Shown one piece after another: positions 53,704-63,900 of a stretch of DNA of 64,000 bases. The position numbers and the translations under genes are program-made. Position 1 is the first letter of the stretch. Each line of letters opens with the position of its first letter. Below the pieces are notes generated by a model, which was given only the letters and a program-made list of their open reading frames with translations, did not search any database and was not told the origin of the DNA. Source of the DNA: Melioribacter sp. (GTDB lineage: Bacteria; Bacteroidota; Ignavibacteria; Ignavibacteriales; Melioribacteraceae); contig JAHEZQ010000009.1 of NCBI GenBank assembly GCA_023250955.1, positions 62,001 to 126,000 of the forward strand. Reading direction: 5' to 3'.

Positions 53704-54891
53704 ATCATCGAAACCTGGAAGAAAAATTTAACGGCTCTTTGCATTAGTCAATTCTTCTACCGTGCAGGTACACGAAGCTTAATTCCTTTTCTTCCTCTTT
53801 TTATTCATGATATTGGCAAGACTACACCCGAATGGACTGCAATATGGAGCGGATGGATATTTGCTGCTCCATTCATTGTTTCATTTTTCACAACTCCTTT
53901 TTGGGGAAGTTTTGGCGATAAATACGGCAGAAAATTAATGACAATTTTTGCTGTGTTTGGTTTTTCTGCCGCTCAGTTTTTAATGGGATTTTCCTCAAAT
54001 TTAACTCAACTAATTTTATTTGCTTCGCTTCAAGAAGCTATGGGCGGATTTTATCCCGCAGCAGTTTCGTTGACGGCTTCTAACACACCGAAAGAAAAAA
54101 CCGCGCAAGCATTAGGGATATTACAGTTTGCAAACGGTGCAGGTAATGTTGTCGGACCAATATTAGGGGGAATTCTTGCAGATCTGGTTGGTCTAAAAGA
54201 GGTATTCTTCTTAATTGCAATAACGGTTGGGCTATCAGGATTTTTAATTGTTTTCTTTATAGATGAAAAAAATTTCACTCGCGAAGATCATAATTATTAC
54301 TCCCTTACTAAAAATTGGAAGTATGTTTTTGAAAACAAAAAATTAATTATTTGCATGTTATTTCTTTTAATTTATTCTTTAGCCGTTACTGTTGTTCGTC
54401 CTACCTTTTCGTTGTTCATTAAGTCAATGAATTTTACATTGAACAATTCTGCTACAGTTACAGGAATATTGCTTGGTATTTTCGGAGGAACTTCTGCACT
54501 TGCTTCAGCTTTAGTTGGTAAATTAACTACCAAAAGAAAAATAAATTCAATTCTACTATTTGCAGCTATCGTTGTAACAGCAACATATTTCATGATTTCA
54601 TTTGCAAGTTCAGCTTATTATTTAATAATAGTTTTAGCTGTCGGTGGATTTGGTTTGGGATTAATACAACCATTGGTCTTCACTTTAGTAAGTCACAATA
54701 CAGATAACGACCGGAAAGCAGGTGTCTTTGGTGTAGGATCGAGTTTTCAAGTAATTGGAAATCTTTTCGGTTCAGTATCTGCGGGATATATTGTTTCAGA
54801 ATTTGGACTGTCTTTTCCATTTGTTACAGCCGGGATATTGTTCTTCTTAGTAATTTTTATTGTTTTATTTGGTTTACGAAAAAACTTGTGA
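53704..54891 (+). CDS. MFS transporter with no canonical start codon
   Basis: Major facilitator with about twelve TM segments; likely purine, ureide or drug-like transport. The coding sequence clearly starts upstream of the first in-frame ATG at 53938: codons from 53710 read ETWKKNLTALCISQFFYRAG and continue with GDKYGRKLM, the MFS motif after TM2. Upstream of it lie a TAA (53701) and ATC ATC GAA, but no ATG, GTG or TTG. A single-base change (ATC to ATG at 53707) would restore a start. It may use an ATC/ATT start, be broken, or hold a sequence error. Confidence 0.8.
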   Translation: MIETWKKNLTALCISQFFYRAGTRSLIPFLPLFIHDIGKTTPEWTAIWSGWIFAAPFIVSFFTTPFWGSFGDKYGRKLMTIFAVFGFSAAQFLMGFSSNLTQLILFASLQEAMGGFYPAAVSLTASNTPKEKTAQALGILQFANGAGNVVGPILGGILADLVGLKEVFFLIAITVGLSGFLIVFFIDEKNFTREDHNYYSLTKNWKYVFENKKLIICMLFLLIYSLAVTVVRPTFSLFIKSMNFTLNNSATVTGILLGIFGGTSALASALVGKLTTKRKINSILLFAAIVVTATYFMISFASSAYYLIIVLAVGGFGLGLIQPLVFTLVSHNTDNDRKAGVFGVGSSFQVIGNLFGSVSAGYIVSEFGLSFPFVTAGILFFLVIFIVLFGLRKNL

Positions 54892-55116
54892 AAATATTTT
54901 ATACAACTCAATTGGGATAGAAAAGGATTAAATACATTTAGATGATAAATTAATGATGTGAACTTAAGCTCACCTTTCATTATATTTTAATGCATAAACT
55001 GTTGGCACTTATATGAGTAAGCTGACACAAGATTCAAAATTGAAATTCCTTTCGAAACAATTTTCATTTCAACGGGCTTCCACATTATTTATAATAAATG
55101 CGAAAAGGAACGAAAT

Positions 55117-55533
55117 ATGAGAACTCGATTCTTAATTATCGCTTTAATATTCTTCACTTTAGATGTTAATCTGTTATTATCACAACCTGTTGAACTTGAT
55201 TATACCAAACCGGAAGAAATAGCTCAAAAATTTCTTGAACTATACTTCAAAGGAGATTGGTTTGGAGCTTGTAAACTTTGTGCATGTGAAGGATGTGAAG
55301 ATCAGATGTCGTTCATGATAAAAAAAATGGATGAAGAAAGTACAATTACAGACGATGCCAAATGCTCGTTCACACTTGATAAGTTTGAACTAGATAAAGA
55401 TGGTATAACGGGCAAATATTATTTTACTAAAAATTGTCCGGACGCTAAGCCCAAGAAAAATCATATTGATATGAAAAAAGTTGGTGATAAATGGATGGTT
55501 GAATATCTTTACAGAAGAGATAAATTTTTATGA
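55117..55533 (+). CDS. Small exported Cys-rich protein (DUF4878-like)
   Basis: 138 residues. A signal peptide (MRTRFLIIALIFFTLDVNLLLSQ), then an NTF2-like domain whose start PEEIAQKFLELYFKGDWFGACKL fits DUF4878-type proteins. It has an unusual cysteine set, CKLCACEGC, plus later cysteines in KCSFTL and NCPD. These may form disulfides or bind metal. AAAAGGAACG precedes ATG. Function unknown. Confidence 0.65.
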   Translation: MRTRFLIIALIFFTLDVNLLLSQPVELDYTKPEEIAQKFLELYFKGDWFGACKLCACEGCEDQMSFMIKKMDEESTITDDAKCSFTLDKFELDKDGITGKYYFTKNCPDAKPKKNHIDMKKVGDKWMVEYLYRRDKFL

Positions 55534-55582
55534 AATCAAAAGGAGGGATAATTTTTCCCTATTAATTTTTAACTGAGCATGT

Positions 55583-55963
55583 ATGAAAAAAAATGGAATA
55601 AAAAAGAGATTTACATTCGAACACAAGAATGAACCGCTTTTACCAAGAAATCTTTTTGTAAAGAGAATGTTTAATCATCTTCTAATTGGCATCTTTACAA
55701 TTTTGTTTTCACTCTTGATTGGAATATTAGGTTATCATTATATAGAAGGGATTGGCTGGGTTGATTCTCTCCTCAATGCATCAATGATTCTTGGTGGAAT
55801 GGGACCAGTGAATGAATTACATACCGATTCAGGAAAAATCTTTGCTTCTATGTATGCTCTATTCTCCGGGATTATTTTTTTAGTTACTGTTGGAATAATA
55901 ATAGCCCCTGCAGTACATCGTTTTCTTCACCATCTACATATAGATGAAAAAGACGGTAACTAA
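55583..55963 (+). CDS. Two-TM membrane protein resembling a K+ channel without its filter
   Basis: 126 residues. TM1 about 31-53, a pore-helix-like segment 58-78 (WVDSLLNASMILGGMGPVN), and TM2 about 84-112 (GKIFASMYALFSGIIFLVTVGIIIAPAVHRFL). The order and the GKIFAxxYALxxG motif are those of 2-TM ion channels (Ion_trans_2), but the TVGYG filter is replaced by GGMGP. It may be a non-selective channel or a structural relative. No good ribosome site is seen. Confidence 0.65.
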   Translation: MKKNGIKKRFTFEHKNEPLLPRNLFVKRMFNHLLIGIFTILFSLLIGILGYHYIEGIGWVDSLLNASMILGGMGPVNELHTDSGKIFASMYALFSGIIFLVTVGIIIAPAVHRFLHHLHIDEKDGN

Positions 55964-56118
55964 ATATTACTGGGACAAATTAATACTTCCCTAAGAGAAG
56001 AAATATTTTTTTCTTATCTTTTAATGTTAGTAATTCATTGATAATTATTTAATCGTTTATTGAATAGAGACTAATAATGATATTGACCAATATGAGCAAA
56101 AGGAAAACTTTATAAATC

Positions 56119-56610
56119 ATGAAAAAAAGAAAATTCATTTCTGTTATCTCAATAATATTATTCCTAATTGTAATTATTAGCTGTAAGAGCAACGGACCAA
56201 AGGAAATCTCTGTTAATATTTACTTGATCGCTTTTGAGGGATCAAATTTAAACGGGAAGAAGATCGGGTGTAATGATATTCTGGTTCCGATTACAAAAAA
56301 TGTTTTAGTGGAAAATAATGAGGTCGAAGCGGCTCTTAATGAACTTTTGGCAACTCCAGGCACAGATGAATTAAAAAATTTTATTAAAGGTCCATCATTA
56401 ATTGTTTATCAAGTTACCATTGCAAACGGAATAGCTGGTGTTTACTTGAAGGGTGATTTTGATATATCCAACCTTTGTGATATACCGCGTATCAAAGAAC
56501 AGCTTTATGAAACTGCAAAACAGTTTTCCGATATTAAAAATGTAGAAATTTATATAAACGATAAAACTCTAGAATCATATCTCTCCGTTTCAGAACAAGG
56601 ATTTAAATAA
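56119..56610 (+). CDS. GerMN-domain lipoprotein
   Basis: 163 residues. A lipobox (LIVIISC) ends the signal peptide; GerMN domain (about 30-150) with ISVNIYLIAFE, VEAALNELLATPGTDELKNF, and IYINDKTLESYLSV. GerMN domains are found in sporulation proteins and in envelope proteins outside spore formers. It lies 2 bases before the SMR gene, suggesting an operon. Confidence 0.8.
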   Translation: MKKRKFISVISIILFLIVIISCKSNGPKEISVNIYLIAFEGSNLNGKKIGCNDILVPITKNVLVENNEVEAALNELLATPGTDELKNFIKGPSLIVYQVTIANGIAGVYLKGDFDISNLCDIPRIKEQLYETAKQFSDIKNVEIYINDKTLESYLSVSEQGFK

Positions 56611-56612
56611 AC

Positions 56613-56936
56613 ATGTCTTGGATCTGGATTTTTATTGCTTCGCTTTTTGAAATATCCTGGGCTGTCGGTTTAAAATACTCACAGGGTTTCACCCAATTAA
56701 AAGCTACGATTTTTACAATCATTACTATGATACTAAGCTACGTATTTCTTTCGCTTGGTGTAAAAAATCTTCCTATAGGAACTGCTTATGCTGTTTGGAC
56801 TGGCATTGGTGCGGTCGGAACTGCCATATACGGAATTATTTTCTTTAACGAACCGAAAGATTTAATTCGTGTTTTTTTTATTTTCTTAATTGTTGTTGGA
56901 ATTATCGGTCTAAGACTTACATATAAAGCCGGTTGA
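56613..56936 (+). CDS. Small multidrug resistance family exporter, Gdx/SugE type
   Basis: 107 residues with four TM helices. N-terminal SWIWIFIASLFEISWAVGLKYSQGF carries the essential Glu and the WAVGLK motif of the SugE/Gdx branch, known to export guanidinium in exchange for protons. The third helix is AYAVWTGIGAVGTAIYG. It is 1 base before the methyltransferase gene. I see no guanidine riboswitch in front of it. Confidence 0.88.
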   Translation: MSWIWIFIASLFEISWAVGLKYSQGFTQLKATIFTIITMILSYVFLSLGVKNLPIGTAYAVWTGIGAVGTAIYGIIFFNEPKDLIRVFFIFLIVVGIIGLRLTYKAG

Positions 56937-56937
56937 G

Positions 56938-57471
56938 ATGAAAAAACTTTCCCACGAAGAAATTTCTAAGAACAGAAGCACATTATCAACATTACATACT
57001 GTAACTAAACTTCCAACTTATATTGTACTGAATAGTATTAGAAGCAGTTACAATGTTGGATCAATATTCCGTACATCAGATGGTGCAATGATCGAAAAAC
57101 TTTTTCTCTGCGGATATACACCTCACCCGCCAAAAAAAGAAGTGCTAAAGACAGCTCTCGGTTCGCAAGATAGTGTTACATGGGAATATGTTCACGATCC
57201 AAAAGAGGTTATTCAAAAATTAAAAGCAAATGGAATAAAGATCTGTGCGCTCGAACTTACAGAATCGAGTATTCCAACTTTTAAGATTAAAAAAGAAGAT
57301 TTCCCTTTAGCATTAATAATTGGAAATGAAATCACGGGAGTTTCACAAGATCTATTGGATATGTGTGATATGTCAATTGAAATTCCTCAATACGGAATTA
57401 AACAATCGTTAAATGTTGCGGTCGCTTACGGAATAGCCGTTTTCGATTTAAGAAGAATTTTTGATTCTTAA
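56938..57471 (+). CDS. TrmH/SpoU-family RNA methyltransferase
   Basis: 177 residues. Motif 1 NVGSIFRTSDGA, motif 2 ALIIGNEITGVSQD, motif 3 IPQYGIKQSLNVAVAYGIAVFDL, giving the SPOUT knot and SAM site. The substrate may be tRNA or rRNA ribose; it lacks the extra N-terminal domain of RlmB/TsnR, so tRNA is plausible. It is convergent with the gene at 57493, 21 bases apart. Confidence 0.9.
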   Translation: MKKLSHEEISKNRSTLSTLHTVTKLPTYIVLNSIRSSYNVGSIFRTSDGAMIEKLFLCGYTPHPPKKEVLKTALGSQDSVTWEYVHDPKEVIQKLKANGIKICALELTESSIPTFKIKKEDFPLALIIGNEITGVSQDLLDMCDMSIEIPQYGIKQSLNVAVAYGIAVFDLRRIFDS

Positions 57472-57492
57472 TTTTTCATTGAACACAACGAG

Positions 57493-58152
57493 TTATCCAG
57501 CATAAGTGAAATAACTTTCACCATTATCTTTTAAATGAATTAAAAGAAGATTAGCACGGACAAGTTTTATTAATGTTCTGGATGCACGTCTTTCGGAGAT
57601 GTTCGCCAGTTTACTTAACTCTTTTACATTTATATTTTCATTTTTATCCAAATATTCAAAAACAATTTTCTCTTGATTACCAACAAAGTAATTCTTGAGT
57701 GACGATCCTGTAGATTGTGTTTGTAAAATCTTTATCATTTCCTTTCCAGCTAAAACGCTTTTATCTTTTATGCGTACATAAACCTGAGCATTATTTAGCT
57801 CCAGTTTATTTTTGTAATCTTGAATTCTATGCGGTTTGGTTTTTGATTCAGCAACTTCTACAATTAGTATATCCTTGCGTTCAATCTCGAGGGTTTCAAT
57901 TTTATAATCAATTGGTGGGGCACAATATTTTTCTGCAGATTCTCTTACAAGTTCAATATCACTTTTCTCACTGGCAATTCCATAGATTAACTTATCATCA
58001 TCAACACCAATGAGAATACACCCGCCGCGAGTATTTGCAAAAGCAATCATTTCTTTTGCAATTTTCTCAAATGAAGAGAATCTCTGCTTAAACTCAACAG
58101 TTAATCCTTCTCCATTCTCAATCATTTCTGCAATTCTTTTCGGGGATAGCAT
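57493..58152 (-). CDS. AlbA_2/Schlafen-type ATP-binding protein with winged-helix tail
   Basis: 219 residues. The N-terminal AlbA_2/Schlafen-AAA_4 domain has GEGLTVEFKQRFSSFEKIAKEMIAFANTRGGCILIGVDDD. The C-terminal 60 residues look like a winged helix (NVKELSKLANISERRASRTLIKLVRANLLLIHLK). Such proteins often act as regulators; DNA binding is inferred. Confidence 0.85.
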   Translation of the reverse strand: MLSPKRIAEMIENGEGLTVEFKQRFSSFEKIAKEMIAFANTRGGCILIGVDDDKLIYGIASEKSDIELVRESAEKYCAPPIDYKIETLEIERKDILIVEVAESKTKPHRIQDYKNKLELNNAQVYVRIKDKSVLAGKEMIKILQTQSTGSSLKNYFVGNQEKIVFEYLDKNENINVKELSKLANISERRASRTLIKLVRANLLLIHLKDNGESYFTYAG

Positions 58153-58175
58153 TTACAGATAAGAATCAAATCAGT

Positions 58176-60551
58176 TTATTTCAGTTCTTCTAATTTCTTT
58201 TTTACTGAATCCGGATTTGCCTTTAATCGCTCTAAAAGTTGAAGCCGATTAAGACGTACTTTTGGTATGCTGTCATTTTTTGCTGTTGAGTCTTTAATAG
58301 CTGTTTGTTTTGGTGGTTCAATTTTATTTAAAATTGGCTGTGCGGCATTATTAATTTTTTCTTTTTCTATCTTCTGCTGTTCTAATTCTTTCTGTTTGGC
58401 ATCATTTTCCGTCTTTATACGTAATCTTTCAATCTGATATTCACTGAATTTTGGAAGCACAGAATTTGTATATGGTGTACCCACATAATTCTTTACAAGA
58501 ATTCCATAAACAGCGGCGGCCGAGTCATACATTTTGAGATCTTTTTCATATATCATCCCGGCATATGTTAAAGATTTTTGAGCAAATATTGATTTAGGGT
58601 AATTATTATAAATTTCACGAAATGATTTTATTGCATCTTCATAATTCTTATCATAATATTTTTTCTCGGCATCTAGATAGAAGTTCTCTGCTGGGTCATC
58701 AGCTTCCTTAACTATAACTTTCTTTTGTTCTTTTTTTATTAATCCAAGTTTCTCCCCTGCGGCACTTCTAAGCGGATCTTTTTCGTAATTATCATAAATG
58801 ATTTTGAATAGACTATCGGCTTTTACAGTATCCTTCATAGTCTCATAATAAATTCCAAGCGAATATAATGTTTGAACTTTTACGGATTTATTCGAATACT
58901 CCATTAAAATTTTGTTATAATAAAAATAAGCTGAGTCCGGCACCTCTAGCTCAGAAAAGAACAAACTGCCAAGTCCGTATAAACTTCTTGCATAAATTGA
59001 CTTCACTGAATCGGCTGAAATACGAGGGCGTTCCGGCTTTTTTATTTTTCCCTGCAATATTAATTGATATGGTGTTAGGATTTTAATGTTGGACTTTGGA
59101 TTTTGGTTTTGCTGTAATGCTTGCTGTCTGTTGAGTTCAATACCGGGATCCACTTGATTTTGATTATTTGAAGCAGCATTCTGGCTTTCCAGTAACCGCC
59201 TATTTTCATCTAAATATTGTCTATAAATAATATCATATTCCAAGGAATCCTGAATAAATTTTGAAGGATTAAGGATGTATTTCAAATTTTGAGATAAATC
59301 ATTTAGCTCTTTCTTATTCGAAAAATATTTATCAAGGTCTCTTGCATGTCTATTCGATTCTGTTTTAATATCAACTGGTGCTAATGAGATTGCTACTTTA
59401 TTATAATACTTATATGAGCTGTCATAATCACGAAATTTTATTTTATATATTTCTCCTAATTTCGCTTGTGCAATTCCGGATGTCGGATTCATTTTATAAG
59501 TTGAATCAACTTCCCGGAAGATATCTACGGCTAACTTGGATTCATTCTTTTCATAATAGATCTGACCGAGTTCAATCATCACTTGATCAACATAATTTTT
59601 GAATTTCCCCGCGTATCTTAAATTATCTAATTCAGCTTCGCTTTCTTCAACTCTGTTTAATTCTTTTAATAGTCTAGCGTGTTCAATTCTACTTTGAAAT
59701 TCAATATCTACAGTTGGAGAATATTTTAATACATCAACGAAAGCCTTTAAAGCATTTTCTTTGTCATTTAAAAACAAATAAATCTTTCCCAACTGATAGG
59801 AAACAAGTGCATTGGTTTCATCATCTTTTGAAATGCCAAGAAAGTTGATGCATTCATTTATTGCTTTCTGATGTTCTTCCCTGAATTCAAAAAAAGCAAT
59901 TCTTGTAATTGCTGCATCATTAAACAATTTTTCTTCGCTTTCCTTTAACGCTTCTTCTTTTACTTCCTCAATAAGTTTCAATCCCTCGTCAAAATTATGA
60001 AGCTGCAAATGAGTTTTTGCCAGCCATAATTTATTTTCTAACCTGTATTTTGTATCGCCAAGTCCCGCAAGTTCAATAAATTTTCTTTGTGCCCGTGCAT
60101 ATTCTGCTTGATAATAAAATGCTTTCCCGGTCATGAATAACGCATCTGGAAAATATGATGAGCTGGTTTCGTACTGAAGAATTTTAGAACACTTTTCAAT
60201 AACCCTTGTTAGATCCTGACTAAGTGAACCGCTTAATTGAGTACCGCTTTGTACTACGGTTTGTCTTCCGGGTTGAGTTTGTAGTTGTGGGCTATATTGT
60301 GGAGCAGGCTGATAAACAGTTGGAGTTGGCGTAGTTAATTGAGCGTTTTGTGTTAGAGTTTCTCGAAAAGCAAAAATATCTTTTTTCTGTTTGAGGATTT
60401 CCTCTTCTACACGATCGAAAAGAGTTTTTGCATTGTAGTAAGTATTGAAGTAGGTGTTAAAATCAGTCCAAACACCGCAACTTGAAAGTGCAATGACAAG
60501 TAATAACAAAGATGCCTGCACAAATAGTTTTTTTGTTTTTTTGTAAGACAT
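58176..60551 (-). CDS. TPR lipoprotein, possible PorW/SprE-like protein
   Basis: 791 residues. A lipobox (ALSSC, residue about 25) and the start CGVWTDFNTYFNTYYNAKTLFDRVEEEI. Many TPR-like repeats (from about 130 to 690) and a charged Lys/Glu-rich C-terminus. Size, lipobox and TPR content resemble PorW/SprE, a lipoprotein of the type IX secretion system in Bacteroidota, and other TPR lipoproteins such as BamD-like proteins. No other T9SS genes are in the window, so the name is uncertain. A Gln/Pro-rich linker lies at about 72-110. Confidence 0.8.
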   Translation of the reverse strand: MSYKKTKKLFVQASLLLLVIALSSCGVWTDFNTYFNTYYNAKTLFDRVEEEILKQKKDIFAFRETLTQNAQLTTPTPTVYQPAPQYSPQLQTQPGRQTVVQSGTQLSGSLSQDLTRVIEKCSKILQYETSSSYFPDALFMTGKAFYYQAEYARAQRKFIELAGLGDTKYRLENKLWLAKTHLQLHNFDEGLKLIEEVKEEALKESEEKLFNDAAITRIAFFEFREEHQKAINECINFLGISKDDETNALVSYQLGKIYLFLNDKENALKAFVDVLKYSPTVDIEFQSRIEHARLLKELNRVEESEAELDNLRYAGKFKNYVDQVMIELGQIYYEKNESKLAVDIFREVDSTYKMNPTSGIAQAKLGEIYKIKFRDYDSSYKYYNKVAISLAPVDIKTESNRHARDLDKYFSNKKELNDLSQNLKYILNPSKFIQDSLEYDIIYRQYLDENRRLLESQNAASNNQNQVDPGIELNRQQALQQNQNPKSNIKILTPYQLILQGKIKKPERPRISADSVKSIYARSLYGLGSLFFSELEVPDSAYFYYNKILMEYSNKSVKVQTLYSLGIYYETMKDTVKADSLFKIIYDNYEKDPLRSAAGEKLGLIKKEQKKVIVKEADDPAENFYLDAEKKYYDKNYEDAIKSFREIYNNYPKSIFAQKSLTYAGMIYEKDLKMYDSAAAVYGILVKNYVGTPYTNSVLPKFSEYQIERLRIKTENDAKQKELEQQKIEKEKINNAAQPILNKIEPPKQTAIKDSTAKNDSIPKVRLNRLQLLERLKANPDSVKKKLEELK

Positions 60552-60620
60552 AGTCTTTTACTATTTAATTATTGATAAAACTGTAAAAACTATTATGCGG
60601 TTTCTCCTTATTATTTTATA

Positions 60621-60632
60621 TGTAAATTTACA
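60621..60632. promoter_or_regulatory. 12-base palindrome upstream of the TPR lipoprotein gene
   Basis: TGTAAATTTACA, a perfect palindrome in the 86-base gap after glnB. It may be an operator site; its T-rich flank could also serve termination of the PII transcript. Confidence 0.3.
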
Positions 60633-60637
60633 AAAAA

Positions 60638-60988
<351 letters not shown>

Positions 60989-63900
60989 TCAAGCATTTTT
61001 ACCATGGCAATTTTTATATTTTTTTCCGCTTCCGCAAGGACAAGGTTCATTTCGGCCGACTTTTGCTTCCACTTTTACCGGCTGTTGCCTTCCTCTTCTG
61101 TCTCCATCTCCTTCAGGTGATGTTGCCTTCAATCCTAAATTATCAGCAGAATCTTTTATAGTCTGCATTCTTTGTGCGGGTGCTGTTTTTCTTCCTTGTA
61201 CTTCTTGTGGAGCTTGAGGCCAAAATTTAAAACAGAAAGAGACAACTTCATTTCTAATCTGTTCTAGTAAACTTAAGAATAATGTATACGATTCAGATTT
61301 GTATTCAAGAAGAGGATCTTTCTGCCCGTAGGCTCTTAATCCAATTCCTTCTTTTAAATCATCCATTTCTCTTAAGTGTTCTTTCCATTTCTCATCAATA
61401 ACGCTTAAGACGGCATATTGCTCAAGACGTGCCATTAACTGAATACCTAGCATTTCTTCTTTTCTTTTATAAAATTCTTTAGCACCTTCAAGAATTTTTT
61501 CTTTCACACCATCTTTACCAAGCTTTTCGAATGTTTCAGCTTCAATCTTAAAATCAACTAAGAAATTTTGTAACACTTCGTTATGAATACTTTCTATATC
61601 GCCTTCATCATAATATTTATCAACAATCTCCTGAACGACTTCTTCAAGATACTCGAACACTTCACTTTTAAGACGTTCACCTTCAAGCGCTTGTTTTCTT
61701 CTCGAGTAAATTACTTCGCGCTGCTGATTCATTACGTTATCGAATTCAAGCAAACGTTTTCTTATCGCGAAGTTATTCTCTTCAACTTTTTTCTGAGCAC
61801 GTTCTACCGACCGGGTTATAAGCGGATGCTGAATTGCTTCACCATCTTCCATACCCATTCTGCCCATTACATTTGTAATCCTATCACTGCCGAATAAACG
61901 CATCAGATCATCTTCAAGCGAAATGAAAAATTTAGTTGTACCCGGATCACCTTGACGTCCTGAACGGCCTCTTAACTGACGATCAATTCTTCGAGCTTCG
62001 TGCCGCTCTGTACCAAGAATATAAAGTCCTCCGGTATCAACAACACCTGCACCTAATTTAATATCTGTACCACGACCCGCCATGTTCGTTGCAATTGTAA
62101 CTGCACCAGGTTGTCCTGCGAATGCTACAATCTCTGCTTCACGCTGATGCTGCTTAGCATTAAGAACATTGTGCGGCACTCCTTGTCTTTTCAAAATCTT
62201 GCTGATCGTTTCAGAAACATCAACACTCGTAGTACCAACAAGAACAGGCCGTTTTTGTTCGCGCAGTTCACTTATCTTTTCTATAATAGCATTGTATTTT
62301 TCCCGTTTGGTTTTATAAATCGCATCATCTTCATCATCTCTAACATTTGGTCTGTTGGTTGGGATAACTAAAACTTCCAATTTATAAATTTCAAAAAATT
62401 CTCCCTCTTCTGTCTCTGCTGTTCCGGTCATACCCGCAAGTTTTCTATAGAGACGAAAATAATTTTGAAGAGTGATTGTTGCCAGAGTTTGTGTGTCGCG
62501 TTCAACTTTGACGCTTTCTTTAGCTTCTATGGCTTGATGCAGTCCATCTGAATATCTTCTTCCGGGAAGAACGCGTCCGGTAAACTCATCAACAATCGCA
62601 ATCTTTCCTTCTTCAGTAATTACATATTCAACATCTTTCTCAAACAAAGTATAAGCTTTCAATAACTGATTTAATGTGTGAATCCGGTCCGATCTTTCCG
62701 AATATATATGATAAAGCTCATCTTTCTTTTTCAATTTATCTTCATCGGAAATCGAAGGATCATTTTCTAATTTACTTATCTCTGTGCCAAGATCAGGCAG
62801 AACAAAAAACTCTTTCCCTTCGGAAGAACCCATTGCAAGTTCGTCTCTTCCCTTTTCGGAAAGATCCATTTGATTGTTTCTTTCTTCTATTGCAAAGTAA
62901 AGTTCTTCGTCAATCTCAGGCATTCGTTTAGCGTTCTCACGGAGAAAATCGAGTTCAGTCTGTTGTAATAATTTTTTGTATTCCGGTTCCGATAGAAGTT
63001 TCATTAAAGCTTTGTTCTTAGGAAATCCTCTATGTGCTCTAAGTAAAAGCATTCCTGCCCGTTCACGGTCTTTAGAATTGTCTGACTCTAATAGTTGTTC
63101 AACTTCTTTTACAATTGTTGCAACTAGATTAGATTGTTTTCTAAAAAGTCTTTCGACACGCGGTTTCATTTCATCAAATTTATGCTCTGTTGAGCCAACT
63201 GGACCGGAAATAATAAGTGGTGTTCTTGCCTCGTCTATTAAAACAGAATCAACTTCATCTACGATGGCAAAATTGTGTCCCCGCTGTACACAATATTCTT
63301 TTGAGCTCGACATGTTATCACGTAAGTAATCAAAACCGAATTCATTATTAGTTCCGTAAGTAATATCACAAGCATACATTTTAATTCGTTGATCGGAATC
63401 CATAGTATTGATAATACAGCCAATAGTCAGCCCATGAAATTTGTAAATCTCACCCATCCACTCACTGTCACGTTTTGCCAGATAATCGTTAACCGTAACA
63501 AGATGAACACCGCGGCCGGTGAGTGCATTTAGATAAACAGGCAGAGTTGCAACAAGTGTTTTACCTTCACCAGTTGCCATTTCAGAAATTTTACCTTGAT
63601 GTAAAACAATTCCGCCGAGAAGCTGAACATCATAAGGAATCATGTCCCATGTAATTTTATTTCCAGCAGCTTCCCATGATTTTCCGGTTAGTCTTCTGCA
63701 CGTGTCTTTAACAACTGCAAATGCTTCCGGCAAGATTTCATCAAGAATTTCTTCATACTTGTCGGTAAGTTCATTCTCCAACCTTTCAACTTCATCATAT
63801 ATAGTGTGTTTATCTTCAACGGACTGTACATCTTGAAGCTTAATTTTTAATTCATCGAGTGGTGTTTTTGTTTCGCGTGTATATTCTTCAATTCTATTTT

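Noticed and set aside
55544-55560. AGGGA/TCCCT hairpin after the Cys-rich protein gene
   Set aside because: Only a 5-bp stem, with a U-tract that is not directly adjacent; too weak to call a terminator.
56560-56613. Guanidine riboswitch in front of the Gdx-type exporter
   Set aside because: The exporter starts 2 bases after the previous gene; there is no room, and no aptamer-like structure is seen.
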